A stretch of 33,394 nt of DNA from Chloroflexota bacterium (lineage in GTDB: Bacteria; Chloroflexota; Anaerolineae; Anaerolineales; Villigracilaceae): positions 1 to 33,394 of the forward strand of contig JACRBH010000257.1 of the NCBI GenBank assembly GCA_016234535.1, written 5' to 3'. Positions 16,223 through 23,319 of this stretch are shown here, piece after piece. A program made the translations under genes and the position numbers. The notes beneath the pieces are model-generated. The model was not told where the DNA came from, did not search any database, and worked only from the letters and a program-made list of their open reading frames with translations. Numbering within the stretch: the first letter of the stretch is position 1; every line of letters starts with the position of its first letter.

Positions 16223-16447
16223 ATGGACGCAATGCCCCCACCCCTGATCTCATCCTTCATCATCCGATTTGTGATGGAAGAAACCTCGGCTGAAAAACTC
16301 GCATATCACGGCACGATTCGCCACATTCAAAATGCGGAAGAGATCAACTTCAACGAGTGGCGCGAGGCAATGGAATTCATGTACCGCTTTGTGCCGCTTG
16401 ATGAATTAAGGACTCCAAAGTCTCCTGACTTTGGAGTAACGCGATAA
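16223..16447 (+). CDS. Small conserved protein under the SARP-type promoter
   Basis: A predicted 74-residue protein; the start is 16223 (MDAMPPPLISSF) or 16232. Its core reads FIIRFVMEETSAE, YHGTIRHIQNAEEINFNEW and REAMEFMYRFVPLDE. I recall similar short proteins beside regulator genes in Chloroflexota, but know no function. There is no Shine-Dalgarno sequence, and the predicted transcription start is at or one base before 16223, so it is probably leaderless. The last dozen residues (RTPKSPDFGVTR) are encoded by the inserted hairpin repeat at 16412-16437, so the original C-terminus has been replaced. Confidence 0.6.
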   Translation: MDAMPPPLISSFIIRFVMEETSAEKLAYHGTIRHIQNAEEINFNEWREAMEFMYRFVPLDELRTPKSPDFGVTR

Positions 16448-16471
16448 TAAACCAACGTCTGGAGACGTTGG
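16412..16471. repeat. Double-hairpin repeat, copy 1 (relative at 28072-28128)
   Basis: Two stem-loops: ACTCCAAAGTC/GACTTTGGAGT around TCCT (16412-16437), and CCAACGTC/GACGTTGG around TGGA (16452-16471). The copy at 28072-28128 has the same order, the same ACGTCTGGAGACGT core and loops of equal size, but different outer stem bases that still pair. The first hairpin is inside the 3' end of the small gene. Confidence 0.7.
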
Positions 16472-16492
16472 ACTCCTAACATGGAAGGTATC

Positions 16493-17491
16493 ATGCGCAA
16501 CGTACAGATTCTCAGCACAGGAAGTTATGTTCCAGAACGAGTAGTGACCAACGCCGAAGTGGACGCCATGATGGGCGAATCCACGGGCGAGTGGCTTGTG
16601 ACAAACGTCGGCATCAAAGAACGCCGCTGGATGGCTCCCGAACAAGTCACCTCCGACCTCATCGTCGAAGCCTCGAAGAAAGCCCTCGAACGGGCAGGCA
16701 TCACCGCTGCTGATCTGGACCTGATCATCGTCTCCACCGACACACCCGATTACCTTTCCCCCAGCACCTCCATCGTCGTGCAGAACAAACTCGCCGCGGA
16801 TAAAGCTGGCTGCTACGATGTCAACTCCGCGTGCGCGGGCTGGGTCACGGCTCTCGATCAGGGTGCAAAATACCTGATGACCGAGCCAACTATGAAATAC
16901 ATCCTCGTCGCGGGTGGATACGGCATGAGTCGCTTCATTGATTACAAGGACAAGAAAACCGCTAACTTATTTGCGGACGGTGCGGGCGCGGTCATTTTGG
17001 GCGTTGGCGAGGAACAGGGTTTCCTCGCCTCGAACTTGCTGGCAGTTGGTTCCTTCCACGACGCGCTGGGGATATACACAGGCGGCACGTATCGTCCATG
17101 CACGCCTGAAAACATGGCGCAATTTGGCGGGCCGAAAGTGGAGTTCGTCAAGAAATTTCCGAAGACCTTCAACACCGAATATTGGCCCAAGCTTATGCAG
17201 GGCGCACTCGATAAAACAGGACTGACATTCGATGATGTTAACCAGTATTACTTTACTCAGCTTAACGTCCGCACCATTGAAGTGATGATGGACTTGCTCA
17301 AGCAACCCATTGAAAAAACTCACTGGGTGATGGACAAGTGGGGCTACACAGGTTCCCCATGTGTCATCATGGCTTTGGACGATGCAATTGCCCAAGGCAA
17401 AGGTCCCAAGCCAGGGGAAGTGATTCTCTTCTGCGCCAGCGGCGGCGGAATCACGATGGCGTCATCGGTTTGGAAGTGGGCAGCAAAATAA
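16493..17491 (+). CDS. KAS III (FabH)-like enzyme with altered catalytic triad
   Basis: A 332-residue thiolase-fold condensing-enzyme homologue. The start at 16493 (MRNVQILSTGSYVPER) is preferred over 16481 because GGAAGG lies 6 bp upstream. It aligns end to end with FabH: TGEWLVTNVGIKERRW, FADGAGAVILG, and the active-site Cys114 in DVNSACAGW are kept. The catalytic His of HQANxRI is Thr255 (FTQLNVRTI), and the Asn of GNTS is Tyr285 (GYTGSPC). Decarboxylative condensation needs His and Asn, so ordinary FabH activity is unlikely; acyl transfer, thioester hydrolysis or another condensation is possible. It is the first enzyme gene of the acyl-CoA cluster, beside a CoA ligase. Confidence 0.85.
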   Translation: MRNVQILSTGSYVPERVVTNAEVDAMMGESTGEWLVTNVGIKERRWMAPEQVTSDLIVEASKKALERAGITAADLDLIIVSTDTPDYLSPSTSIVVQNKLAADKAGCYDVNSACAGWVTALDQGAKYLMTEPTMKYILVAGGYGMSRFIDYKDKKTANLFADGAGAVILGVGEEQGFLASNLLAVGSFHDALGIYTGGTYRPCTPENMAQFGGPKVEFVKKFPKTFNTEYWPKLMQGALDKTGLTFDDVNQYYFTQLNVRTIEVMMDLLKQPIEKTHWVMDKWGYTGSPCVIMALDDAIAQGKGPKPGEVILFCASGGGITMASSVWKWAAK

Positions 17492-17547
17492 TTTGAGGAA
17501 AGAATTAAATCTTTCGTCTTTCTTCTTTCGTTTTGCAAGGAGGTTCA

Positions 17548-19071
17548 ATGTACATCGGTGATTATCTCGCACGCAGAGAACTGTACTCCCCTGACAAACT
17601 CGCATTCATCGACGCGGGCAAATCTCCTGAATGGCGGCTCACTTTTCGTGACGCGAATCGCCGCGCGAACAAAATCGCCAACTGGCTGAAATCGCAAGGC
17701 GTCCAAAAAGGGGATCGCGTCGCCATCCTCGGGCGTGACGGATACGAGCATCTCGACCTCTTCTTCGCCTGCTCCAAACTCGGCGCCATCCACACCGCGC
17801 TCAATTGGCGTTCGCATTGGCGGGAACTGCTTGAAATTTTTCAATATACCAATCCCAAAATTTTAGTCTTCTCCGATGACTTCAAAGAAAGCGTCAGCAA
17901 CCTCACTGATCACTATCCACTGATTACTGTTCACTTGGATGGAAACGGAGTCAAGGATTCGCTTCCATTTGAACCGACTCTCCAATCCGCTTCTGACTCC
18001 GCTGTGACCTGTCCCAGTCTCGAAGCAGAAGATATCGCCGCTTTGATATTCACTGGTGGGACAACAGGTCTGCCCAAAGCCGCGGAAGTGTCTCACCGCA
18101 TGATCGCGTGGAACACGCTCAACACCGTCATCCATGATGTAACGCATAACGATGTGTATCTCAACGTCTTCCCGATGTTCCACACGGGCGGACTTTTCGT
18201 CTACACCCTGCCGCAAGTCATCTTCGGCGGGACGACGATTCTTATCCGCGCATTTGACCCTGCGCAAGTTTTGAACCTGCTTGAACGCGAGAAGGTCACT
18301 ATCTTTGCGGCAGTACCGACCATGTATCAAATGTTGACCACTGCCTCAAATTGGGAAACAGCAAATTTATCTGCATTGAGATTCTGCACTTCGGGCGGCG
18401 CGCCGTTGCCTGTATCGCTTGTTGAGAAATATACCGCCGAGAAAGGTATCCGCTTCAAGCAAGGCTTTGGCATGACCGAGTTCGGGCCCGGCATTTTTGC
18501 ACTCGCGCCCGAAGACGCCATCCGCAAGGCTGGTTCCATTGGTAGACCAAACTTTTTCGTCGACGCACAAATCGTCGATGAACAGAATCAGTTCCTCGGT
18601 CCGAATGAGGCGGGGGAATTAATCCTCAAAGGTCCATCGTACAGTTCAGGCTATTTCAACAATCCAGAAGCCTCAAAAGCCGCCGTCGATGAACGCGGAT
18701 ATTTTCACACGGGCGATGTAGCTCAATATGATGACGAAGGTTATTTTTACATCGTTGATCGCAAAAAGGATATGTTCATTAGCGGCGGTGAGAATGTGTA
18801 TCCCGCCGAAATTGAAAAGGCGTTGTACCAGCACCCCGCTGTCCATATGTGTGCTGTGATCGGTTTGCCCGATGCGAAGTGGGGCGAGGTTGGCAAGGCT
18901 TGTGTTGTGTTGAAACCAAGTCAAAGCGCGACGGAGGAAGAGTTATTGAAATTTATGACAGAGCGGTTGGCTAAATATAAAGTCCCCAAGTCAGTGAGTT
19001 TCATGGAAGCCCTGCCCATTTCGGCAGCAGGGAAAATTCTTAAGCGTGAGTTGCGCGAACAATTTATTTGA
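17548..19071 (+). CDS. Acyl-CoA ligase (class I adenylate-forming enzyme) 1
   Basis: A 507-residue ANL-superfamily ligase that activates a carboxylic acid as acyl-AMP and then transfers it to CoA. Motifs: FTGGTTGLPK at about 168-177 (ATP-binding P-loop), GMTEFGPG near 310, the hinge and core motif YFHTGDVAQYDDEGYFYIVD near 383, SGGENVYPAEIE near 412, and the catalytic Lys of AAGKILKREL near 494. Length is normal. The start is ATG 17548 with AAGGAGG 4 bp upstream; a TTG at 17533 is not needed. It follows the KAS III-like gene after 56 bp. It is about as similar to the second ligase (23320) as members of one subfamily usually are. The substrate acid is unknown, probably medium-chain, aryl or alicyclic. 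Confidence 0.92.
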   Translation: MYIGDYLARRELYSPDKLAFIDAGKSPEWRLTFRDANRRANKIANWLKSQGVQKGDRVAILGRDGYEHLDLFFACSKLGAIHTALNWRSHWRELLEIFQYTNPKILVFSDDFKESVSNLTDHYPLITVHLDGNGVKDSLPFEPTLQSASDSAVTCPSLEAEDIAALIFTGGTTGLPKAAEVSHRMIAWNTLNTVIHDVTHNDVYLNVFPMFHTGGLFVYTLPQVIFGGTTILIRAFDPAQVLNLLEREKVTIFAAVPTMYQMLTTASNWETANLSALRFCTSGGAPLPVSLVEKYTAEKGIRFKQGFGMTEFGPGIFALAPEDAIRKAGSIGRPNFFVDAQIVDEQNQFLGPNEAGELILKGPSYSSGYFNNPEASKAAVDERGYFHTGDVAQYDDEGYFYIVDRKKDMFISGGENVYPAEIEKALYQHPAVHMCAVIGLPDAKWGEVGKACVVLKPSQSATEEELLKFMTERLAKYKVPKSVSFMEALPISAAGKILKRELREQFI

Positions 19072-19075
19072 TAAA

Positions 19076-19137
19076 CGTAGGGGCGACCCGTCATGATTAA
19101 TCAAATTGCATGACGATATGGACGGGTCGCCCCTACG
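19076..19137. repeat. Perfect 17-bp inverted repeat
   Basis: CGTAGGGGCGACCCGTC (19076-19092) and its exact reverse complement (19121-19137) enclose a 28-nt loop that has its own GTCATG/CATGAC pairing. It fills the gap between the ligase stop codon and the hydrolase ribosome binding site. I recall related GTAGGGGCGACCC palindromes dispersed in many bacterial genomes. It should form a very stable mRNA hairpin inside the operon. Confidence 0.85.
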
Positions 19138-19163
19138 AATAAAAAATTCCAAAGGAGATAAAC

Positions 19164-20225
19164 ATGTCAACAGTACCAACTTTACCCGGTATCACATCCA
19201 AGGTTGTTGATACCCCCCGTTTGAAAATGCACGCGCTTTTTAGCGGACCTGAAAACGGTACGCCAGTTTTGTTCCTGCATGGCAATGCTTCTTCTGCAAC
19301 CTATTGGGAAGAGATCATGCTCAAACTTCCCGCTGGCTTTCGCGGCATTGCGCCTGACCTGCGTGGTTATGGCGACACCGAAGATAAGTTGATCGATGCC
19401 ACTCGCGGCATGGGTGATTGGGTCGATGATCTGGTCGGCTTCATGGATGCGCTCAAGATCGAAAAGACTCACGTTGTCGGTCACTCGATGGGCGGCGCGG
19501 TTGTCTTCGGACTCGTCGGCGCAATTGGCGGACGTGTGCTGAGCGGAACGGTCGTCAACCCTGGCTCGATGTACGGCTTCGGCGGCTCAAAAGATGTCAA
19601 CGGTACCCCCTGCTACGATGACTTTGCAGGTTCAGGCGGCGGCGTTGTCAACCCCGATTTCCCCAAGTTGATGGCCGCAGGCGATCGCAGCAGCGACAAT
19701 CCGCAGGCTTCACCGCGCGTGGTGATGAACGGTTTCTACTGGAAGCCACCTTTCGTCCCTGCCCGTGAAGAAGATCTGCTCACCTCGTTGATGACTGAAA
19801 AAGTCGGCGAGCAGAAATACCCAGGTGACTTTGTCCCCTCGGGCAATTGGCCCAATGTTGCGCCCGGAAAATTTGGTCCCATCAACGCGCTTTCACCGAA
19901 ATACGTTGGCGACAGTGTGAAGAATTTCGTCGGCGCAGCGACCAAGCCCTTCATCCTCTGGGTGCGCGGCGATTCAGACATGATCGTTTCAGACAATTCC
20001 TTCTTCGATTTCGGCACACTCGGCAAGCTGGGCTACGTTCCCGGCTGGCCTGGTGAGGAAATCTACCCTCCCCAGCCGATGGTTGGTCAGACCCGCAACA
20101 TCCTTGACCAATACAAAGCCAAAGGCGGCGACTATGAAGAAGTTGTCATCGCTGATACAGGTCACACTCCCTACGTTGAAAAACCTGAGGAGTTTATGAC
20201 GGCGCTCGGGAAAGTACTTAAGTAA
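19164..20225 (+). CDS. Alpha/beta hydrolase 1
   Basis: A 353-residue alpha/beta hydrolase with the oxyanion motif LFLHGNASS near 33, the nucleophile elbow VVGHSMGGA (Ser108), the acid in RGDSDMIV and the His in DTGHTPYVEKP near the C-terminus. A long insert between the elbow and the acid (about residues 130-240) forms the lid and makes it larger than the usual 270-300 residues. AAAGGAG lies 7 bp upstream of the start. No signal peptide is seen, so it acts in the cytoplasm. In this context it could be a thioesterase, a lactone or ester hydrolase, or a C-C hydrolase acting on pathway intermediates; the sequence does not decide. Confidence 0.9.
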   Translation: MSTVPTLPGITSKVVDTPRLKMHALFSGPENGTPVLFLHGNASSATYWEEIMLKLPAGFRGIAPDLRGYGDTEDKLIDATRGMGDWVDDLVGFMDALKIEKTHVVGHSMGGAVVFGLVGAIGGRVLSGTVVNPGSMYGFGGSKDVNGTPCYDDFAGSGGGVVNPDFPKLMAAGDRSSDNPQASPRVVMNGFYWKPPFVPAREEDLLTSLMTEKVGEQKYPGDFVPSGNWPNVAPGKFGPINALSPKYVGDSVKNFVGAATKPFILWVRGDSDMIVSDNSFFDFGTLGKLGYVPGWPGEEIYPPQPMVGQTRNILDQYKAKGGDYEEVVIADTGHTPYVEKPEEFMTALGKVLK

Positions 20226-20341
20226 AAAGTAATAAGTGAAAAGTAATCAGTAAAAAAAGTGATCAGTAATCAGTGAATAGTTGTTAGCAAAGACTGATTA
20301 CTGATTACTGATCACTGACAACTGAAAACTGCTCACTGAAT
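20226..20341. repeat. AT-rich degenerate palindrome built from AGTAATCAGT units
   Basis: AGTGATCAGTAATCAGT (20258-20274) has its exact reverse complement at 20300-20316. Further GTAATCAG and CTGAAAACTG variants extend it on both sides, over most of the 131-bp gap between the hydrolase and the thiolase. No gene is hidden in it. Confidence 0.8.
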
Positions 20342-20356
20342 TTCAAAGGAGGCTTT

Positions 20357-21625
20357 ATGCCTAAATCAAAATCCCTGTCGCGCGGAGTTGCAGTTGTCGG
20401 CGCAGGTATGTCCAGGTTCGGGGCGTTTGCAGAAAAGAACAGCCGCGATCTTTTTGTCGAAGCGTTCAAGGATATGACGAAGTCCATAGATAAAGGCTTC
20501 GACCCGTCCGTCATTGAATCGCTTTATGTCGGGAATTTTTCCAGTGACCAGTTCGAACATCAGGCGCACACTGCCCCACTGCTTGCGGATGCCGTTGGCC
20601 TGACTCCCATCCCCGCCACACGCGTGGAAGGCGCTTGCGCCTCAGGCGGACTTGCACTTCGTCAGGGCGTGATGGCAATTGCCTCAGGCCTGTACGATGT
20701 GGTGCTCGTCGGCGGCGCGGAAAAGATGACCGCGCTCAACACTGCAGGCGTCACCGATGCGCTCGCGACTGCGGCAGATGTCCCGTTTGAAATTCCCGCG
20801 GGCTTCACCTTCCCTGGCTTTTATGCGGCAATGGCTTCCGCATACATGCACCGCTACGGCATGAAGCCCGAACATCTGATGAACGTCGCGATCAAGAATC
20901 ACGACAATGCTTCCCTGAATCCCTATGCCCAGTTTGGCGTCACCATTCAAAAGTGGATGGAAGGACGCGTCGCGGCTGCGATCAAGAAGGGCAAGCCCGC
21001 CCCGACATGGTCAACGATTTGGGATTTCCTCCATGACGAATCAGGCAACCCGACAGTTGCGTGGCCGCTTCGCCTGTTTGATTGCTCCCCCGTAACAGAC
21101 GGCGCCGCCGCAGTGTTGCTCGTCGCCGAAGAACGTATGCACGAATTCACAGACCATCCTATTCACATCATTGGTTCGGGACAGGCTTCTGGCTCCGCCC
21201 TGCACGACCGTCCCGAATTGACAGCCATTCCCGCCGCGAAGGTCGCTGCGACACATGCCTATGAAATGGCAGGTGTCACCGCCAAAGACATCCGTATTGC
21301 CGAAGTGCATGATTGCTTCACCATCGCCGAAGTCATCGCCAGCGAAGACCTCGGTTTCTTTGCCCCAGGCGAAGGCTTCAAAGCCGCCGAAGACGGCGTG
21401 ACTGCCCGCAACGGCGCGAAGCCCATCAACACCTCAGGCGGGTTGAAAGCAAAAGGACATCCCGTCGGCGCATCAGGCGTGGCACAGGCTGTCGAAGTAT
21501 TCAAGCAGATGCGGGGGCAGGCAGGCGAGCGACAGGTGGCAGGCGATGTCAGCCTGGCGTTGACTCACAACGTCGGCGCGACAGGTTCCACCTGTGCCGT
21601 CCACGTCTACGAGCGGAGAAATTAA
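20357..21625 (+). CDS. SCP2-type thiolase (acetyl-CoA acetyltransferase family)
   Basis: A 422-residue thiolase of the SCP2/archaeal type, which cleaves 3-oxoacyl-CoA with CoA or runs the reverse Claisen condensation. Nucleophile Cys94 lies in VEGACASGGLALRQG, His318 and Cys320 in EVHDCFTIAE, and His368 in GGLKAKGHPVGASG. The C-terminus has THNVGATGSTCAVHVY rather than the CxGxG loop of classical thiolases. Thiolases of this type usually need a DUF35 Zn-ribbon/OB partner, which is the next gene. Some relatives act as retro-aldolases on CoA thioesters, but they lack parts of the Cys/His set, which is complete here. CAAAGGAGG lies 5 bp upstream of the start. Confidence 0.92.
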   Translation: MPKSKSLSRGVAVVGAGMSRFGAFAEKNSRDLFVEAFKDMTKSIDKGFDPSVIESLYVGNFSSDQFEHQAHTAPLLADAVGLTPIPATRVEGACASGGLALRQGVMAIASGLYDVVLVGGAEKMTALNTAGVTDALATAADVPFEIPAGFTFPGFYAAMASAYMHRYGMKPEHLMNVAIKNHDNASLNPYAQFGVTIQKWMEGRVAAAIKKGKPAPTWSTIWDFLHDESGNPTVAWPLRLFDCSPVTDGAAAVLLVAEERMHEFTDHPIHIIGSGQASGSALHDRPELTAIPAAKVAATHAYEMAGVTAKDIRIAEVHDCFTIAEVIASEDLGFFAPGEGFKAAEDGVTARNGAKPINTSGGLKAKGHPVGASGVAQAVEVFKQMRGQAGERQVAGDVSLALTHNVGATGSTCAVHVYERRN

Positions 21626-21637
21626 GGTTCTACCCTT

Positions 21638-21715
21638 TTAACCACTAAGGGAACAAAGGGTCACAAAGGAAAAGAGCAAAAACCTTCGTGTACCTTCGTG
21701 ACCCTTTGTGGTTAA
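21638..21715. repeat. Long imperfect inverted repeat between thiolase and DUF35 genes
   Basis: Arms 21638-21669 and 21683-21715 (the left arm starts TTAACCACTAAGGGAACAAA; the right ends GACCCTTTGTGGTTAA) pair imperfectly over about 32 bp. The gap holds no gene other than the start of the DUF35 coding sequence. The repeat resembles ACAAAGG-type degenerate palindromes that I recall from many bacterial genomes. Confidence 0.75.
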
Positions 21716-21741
21716 GCTTTTTGGAAATATTGGAGAAGAAT

Positions 21742-22170
21742 ATGAGCGAAGAAACCACCACGATCCGTCCGTTTTCAGCGGCGTCGTTTAATCAATACAT
21801 TGCCGAGCATAAATTGATGGCCACCCGCTGCACGAGATGCAGCAAAACCTACGCCCCTCCGCGCTCGATCTGCCCGAACTGCCACAGCGAAGAGATGAAA
21901 TGGGTCGAGACCAGCGGCAAGGGAAAACTCGCTGGCTTTACCGTGATCTACAGCGGACCGACTTTCATGGCCGAACAAGGCTTTGACCGCAAGAACCCCT
22001 ATATCTCAGGCATTGTTGAACTTGAAGAAGGCACGAACATCAGCGCGCGCATTACTGGCCTCGATCCAATGAAACCAAATGAAATCAAGATCGGCACACC
22101 CTTGAGCGTTGATTTCGTTGAGTTTGGCGAAGGTGAAGCAAAGAAAACGTATTTGGCATTCAGAGCATAG
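21742..22170 (+). CDS. DUF35 Zn-ribbon/OB-fold protein, thiolase partner
   Basis: A 142-residue protein with an N-terminal rubredoxin-like zinc ribbon (Cys30, Cys33, Cys44 and Cys47 in TRCTRCSKTY and ICPNC) and a C-terminal OB fold (GKGKLAGFTVIY; KIGTPLSVDFVEFGE). DUF35 proteins bind CoA moieties and form complexes with SCP2-type thiolases, HMG-CoA synthases and steroid side-chain aldolases. Placement directly after the thiolase gene supports a complex with it; the KAS III-like protein is a possible further partner. The start at 21742 has GGAG 6 bp upstream; the frame opens further upstream at 21688 but inside the repeat. Confidence 0.9.
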   Translation: MSEETTTIRPFSAASFNQYIAEHKLMATRCTRCSKTYAPPRSICPNCHSEEMKWVETSGKGKLAGFTVIYSGPTFMAEQGFDRKNPYISGIVELEEGTNISARITGLDPMKPNEIKIGTPLSVDFVEFGEGEAKKTYLAFRA

Positions 22171-22322
22171 CCATGTCGTTGCGAGCGCACTTCGCGAAGC
22201 AACCTCCTGTTTAGCGGGAGAATCTCATCGAGTAGTCTTTACTCGTTAATCGGGGATTGCTTCGTCGGGACACTTGCCCAGTACGCAAGTGCTGGGAGAG
22301 CACCCTCCTCGCAACGACATGC
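22171..22322. repeat. About 150-bp palindromic MITE-like element
   Basis: It is bounded by perfect 14-bp inverted ends CATGTCGTTGCGAG (22172-22185) and CTCGCAACGACATG (22308-22321), with inner text such as CTTCGCGAAGCAACCTCC and GGGATTGCTTCGTC. This matches the style of a repeat family I recall from Chloroflexota and other bacteria. It encodes nothing and is likely a non-autonomous mobile repeat sitting within the operon. The remaining sequence to 22450 holds only the ribosome binding site of the next gene. Confidence 0.75.
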
Positions 22323-22450
22323 TGAAACTGTGTAACCCGCAGGTAACTGCGGGATGATAAAAAGACAACACGTGAATGGCGGATGGTTCTCATCATTGCT
22401 TGCATCGGACTCGAACTATCCGCCGTCACTTTTCTTCAAGGAGAATACTC

Positions 22451-23215
22451 ATGAGAATGAAAGATAAAGTAGTTCTTGTAACAGGCGGGGCGGCGGGAAT
22501 TGGCAAGGCAACAGCTTTGCGTTTCGCTGAAGAAGGGGCGAAGGTTGTGATTTGTGATGTCAACGAAGCGGTTGGACAGGAAACTCTCAAAGAACTCGGC
22601 GAAGGCGCCGCGTTCTACAAGGTCAACGTGACCAGCCGCGAAGATGTTCAAAAATGGGTCGACGATGTCGTTGCAAAATACGGCCGCATTGACGTCATCG
22701 TCAGCAACGCAGGCGTTCTGCGTGATGGACAGTTGGTAAAGGTAAAGGAAGGCAATTTGGTCGGGCAAATGTCCGAACCTGATTTCGACCTCGTTATCTC
22801 CGTCAACTTGAAGGGCGTGTTCAATTGCGCTCAGGCAGTTGCCCCCGTAATGGCGAAACAGGGCGGCGGCGTAATTCTAAATGCCTCCTCCGTCGTCGGC
22901 CTCGATGGCAATTTTGGGCAGACCAACTACGTCGCAACAAAATTCGGCGTGATCGGTATGACCAAAGTGTGGGCGCGCGAACTTGGAAAATTCAACATCC
23001 GCGTCAACGCGGTGGCTCCTGGCTTCACCGCCACCGAAATGGTCACCGCCATGCCCGAGAAAGTTTTGGACGGCATGAAGTCTCACACTCCGCTCGGTCG
23101 TTTGGGCGAACCACGCGACATTGCCAACGCCTATCTCTTCCTCGCTTCGGATGACGCCTCCTTCATTACTGGCGAAGTCCTCCGCGTAGATGGCGGAATC
23201 GTTGTAGGAACGTAA
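22451..23215 (+). CDS. Short-chain dehydrogenase/reductase (FabG-like)
   Basis: A 254-residue classical SDR that interconverts a hydroxyl and a keto group with NAD(P)H. It has the cofactor motif VTGGAAGIG near residue 10, NAG near 87, catalytic Ser147 (NASSVVG), Tyr160 and Lys164 (NYVATKFG), and the C-terminal LRVDGGIVVG. Asp in VVICDVNEAVG, after the second strand, favours NAD(H). Together with the thiolase it could supply the 3-hydroxyacyl-CoA dehydrogenase step. The start at 22451 (MRMKDKVVLVT) has AAGGAG 8 bp upstream; the open frame to 22376 has no support. Confidence 0.92.
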   Translation: MRMKDKVVLVTGGAAGIGKATALRFAEEGAKVVICDVNEAVGQETLKELGEGAAFYKVNVTSREDVQKWVDDVVAKYGRIDVIVSNAGVLRDGQLVKVKEGNLVGQMSEPDFDLVISVNLKGVFNCAQAVAPVMAKQGGGVILNASSVVGLDGNFGQTNYVATKFGVIGMTKVWARELGKFNIRVNAVAPGFTATEMVTAMPEKVLDGMKSHTPLGRLGEPRDIANAYLFLASDDASFITGEVLRVDGGIVVGT

Positions 23216-23223
23216 ATAAAGTG

Positions 23224-23310
23224 TCAAGTATCACGTGTCAGGTGTCAGGTTGTTAACACTCGACACGTGATTTTTTCTCCACATCCTTCACCTGATATCT
23301 GGAACCTGAC
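23224..23310. repeat. Degenerate GTGTCAGGT palindrome, possible weak terminator
   Basis: Nested repeats fill the SDR-ligase gap. The clearest stem is ATCACGTGTC (23230-23239) with GACACGTGAT (23262-23271), followed by TTTTT on the plus strand. It could partly terminate transcription after the SDR gene. The right part (CCTGATATCTGGAACCTGAC) pairs with the left TGTCAGGT units. Confidence 0.65.
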
Positions 23311-23319
23311 ACCGACCCC

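Noticed and set aside
17533..17548. TTG start 15 bp upstream of the first acyl-CoA ligase
   Set aside because: The TTG start would place the perfect AAGGAGG inside the coding sequence; the ATG at 17548 has that site at ideal spacing.
20226..20341. Short regularly spaced units that might look like a CRISPR array
   Set aside because: The units are about 8-10 bp, degenerate and arranged as a palindrome; there are no spacers of even length and no cas genes nearby.
16493..22170. Archaeal-type mevalonate entry (thiolase, DUF35, HMG-CoA synthase)
   Set aside because: The thiolase and DUF35 fit, but the KAS III-like protein aligns end to end with FabH rather than HMG-CoA synthase and has lost the His and Asn residues; no later mevalonate genes are present.
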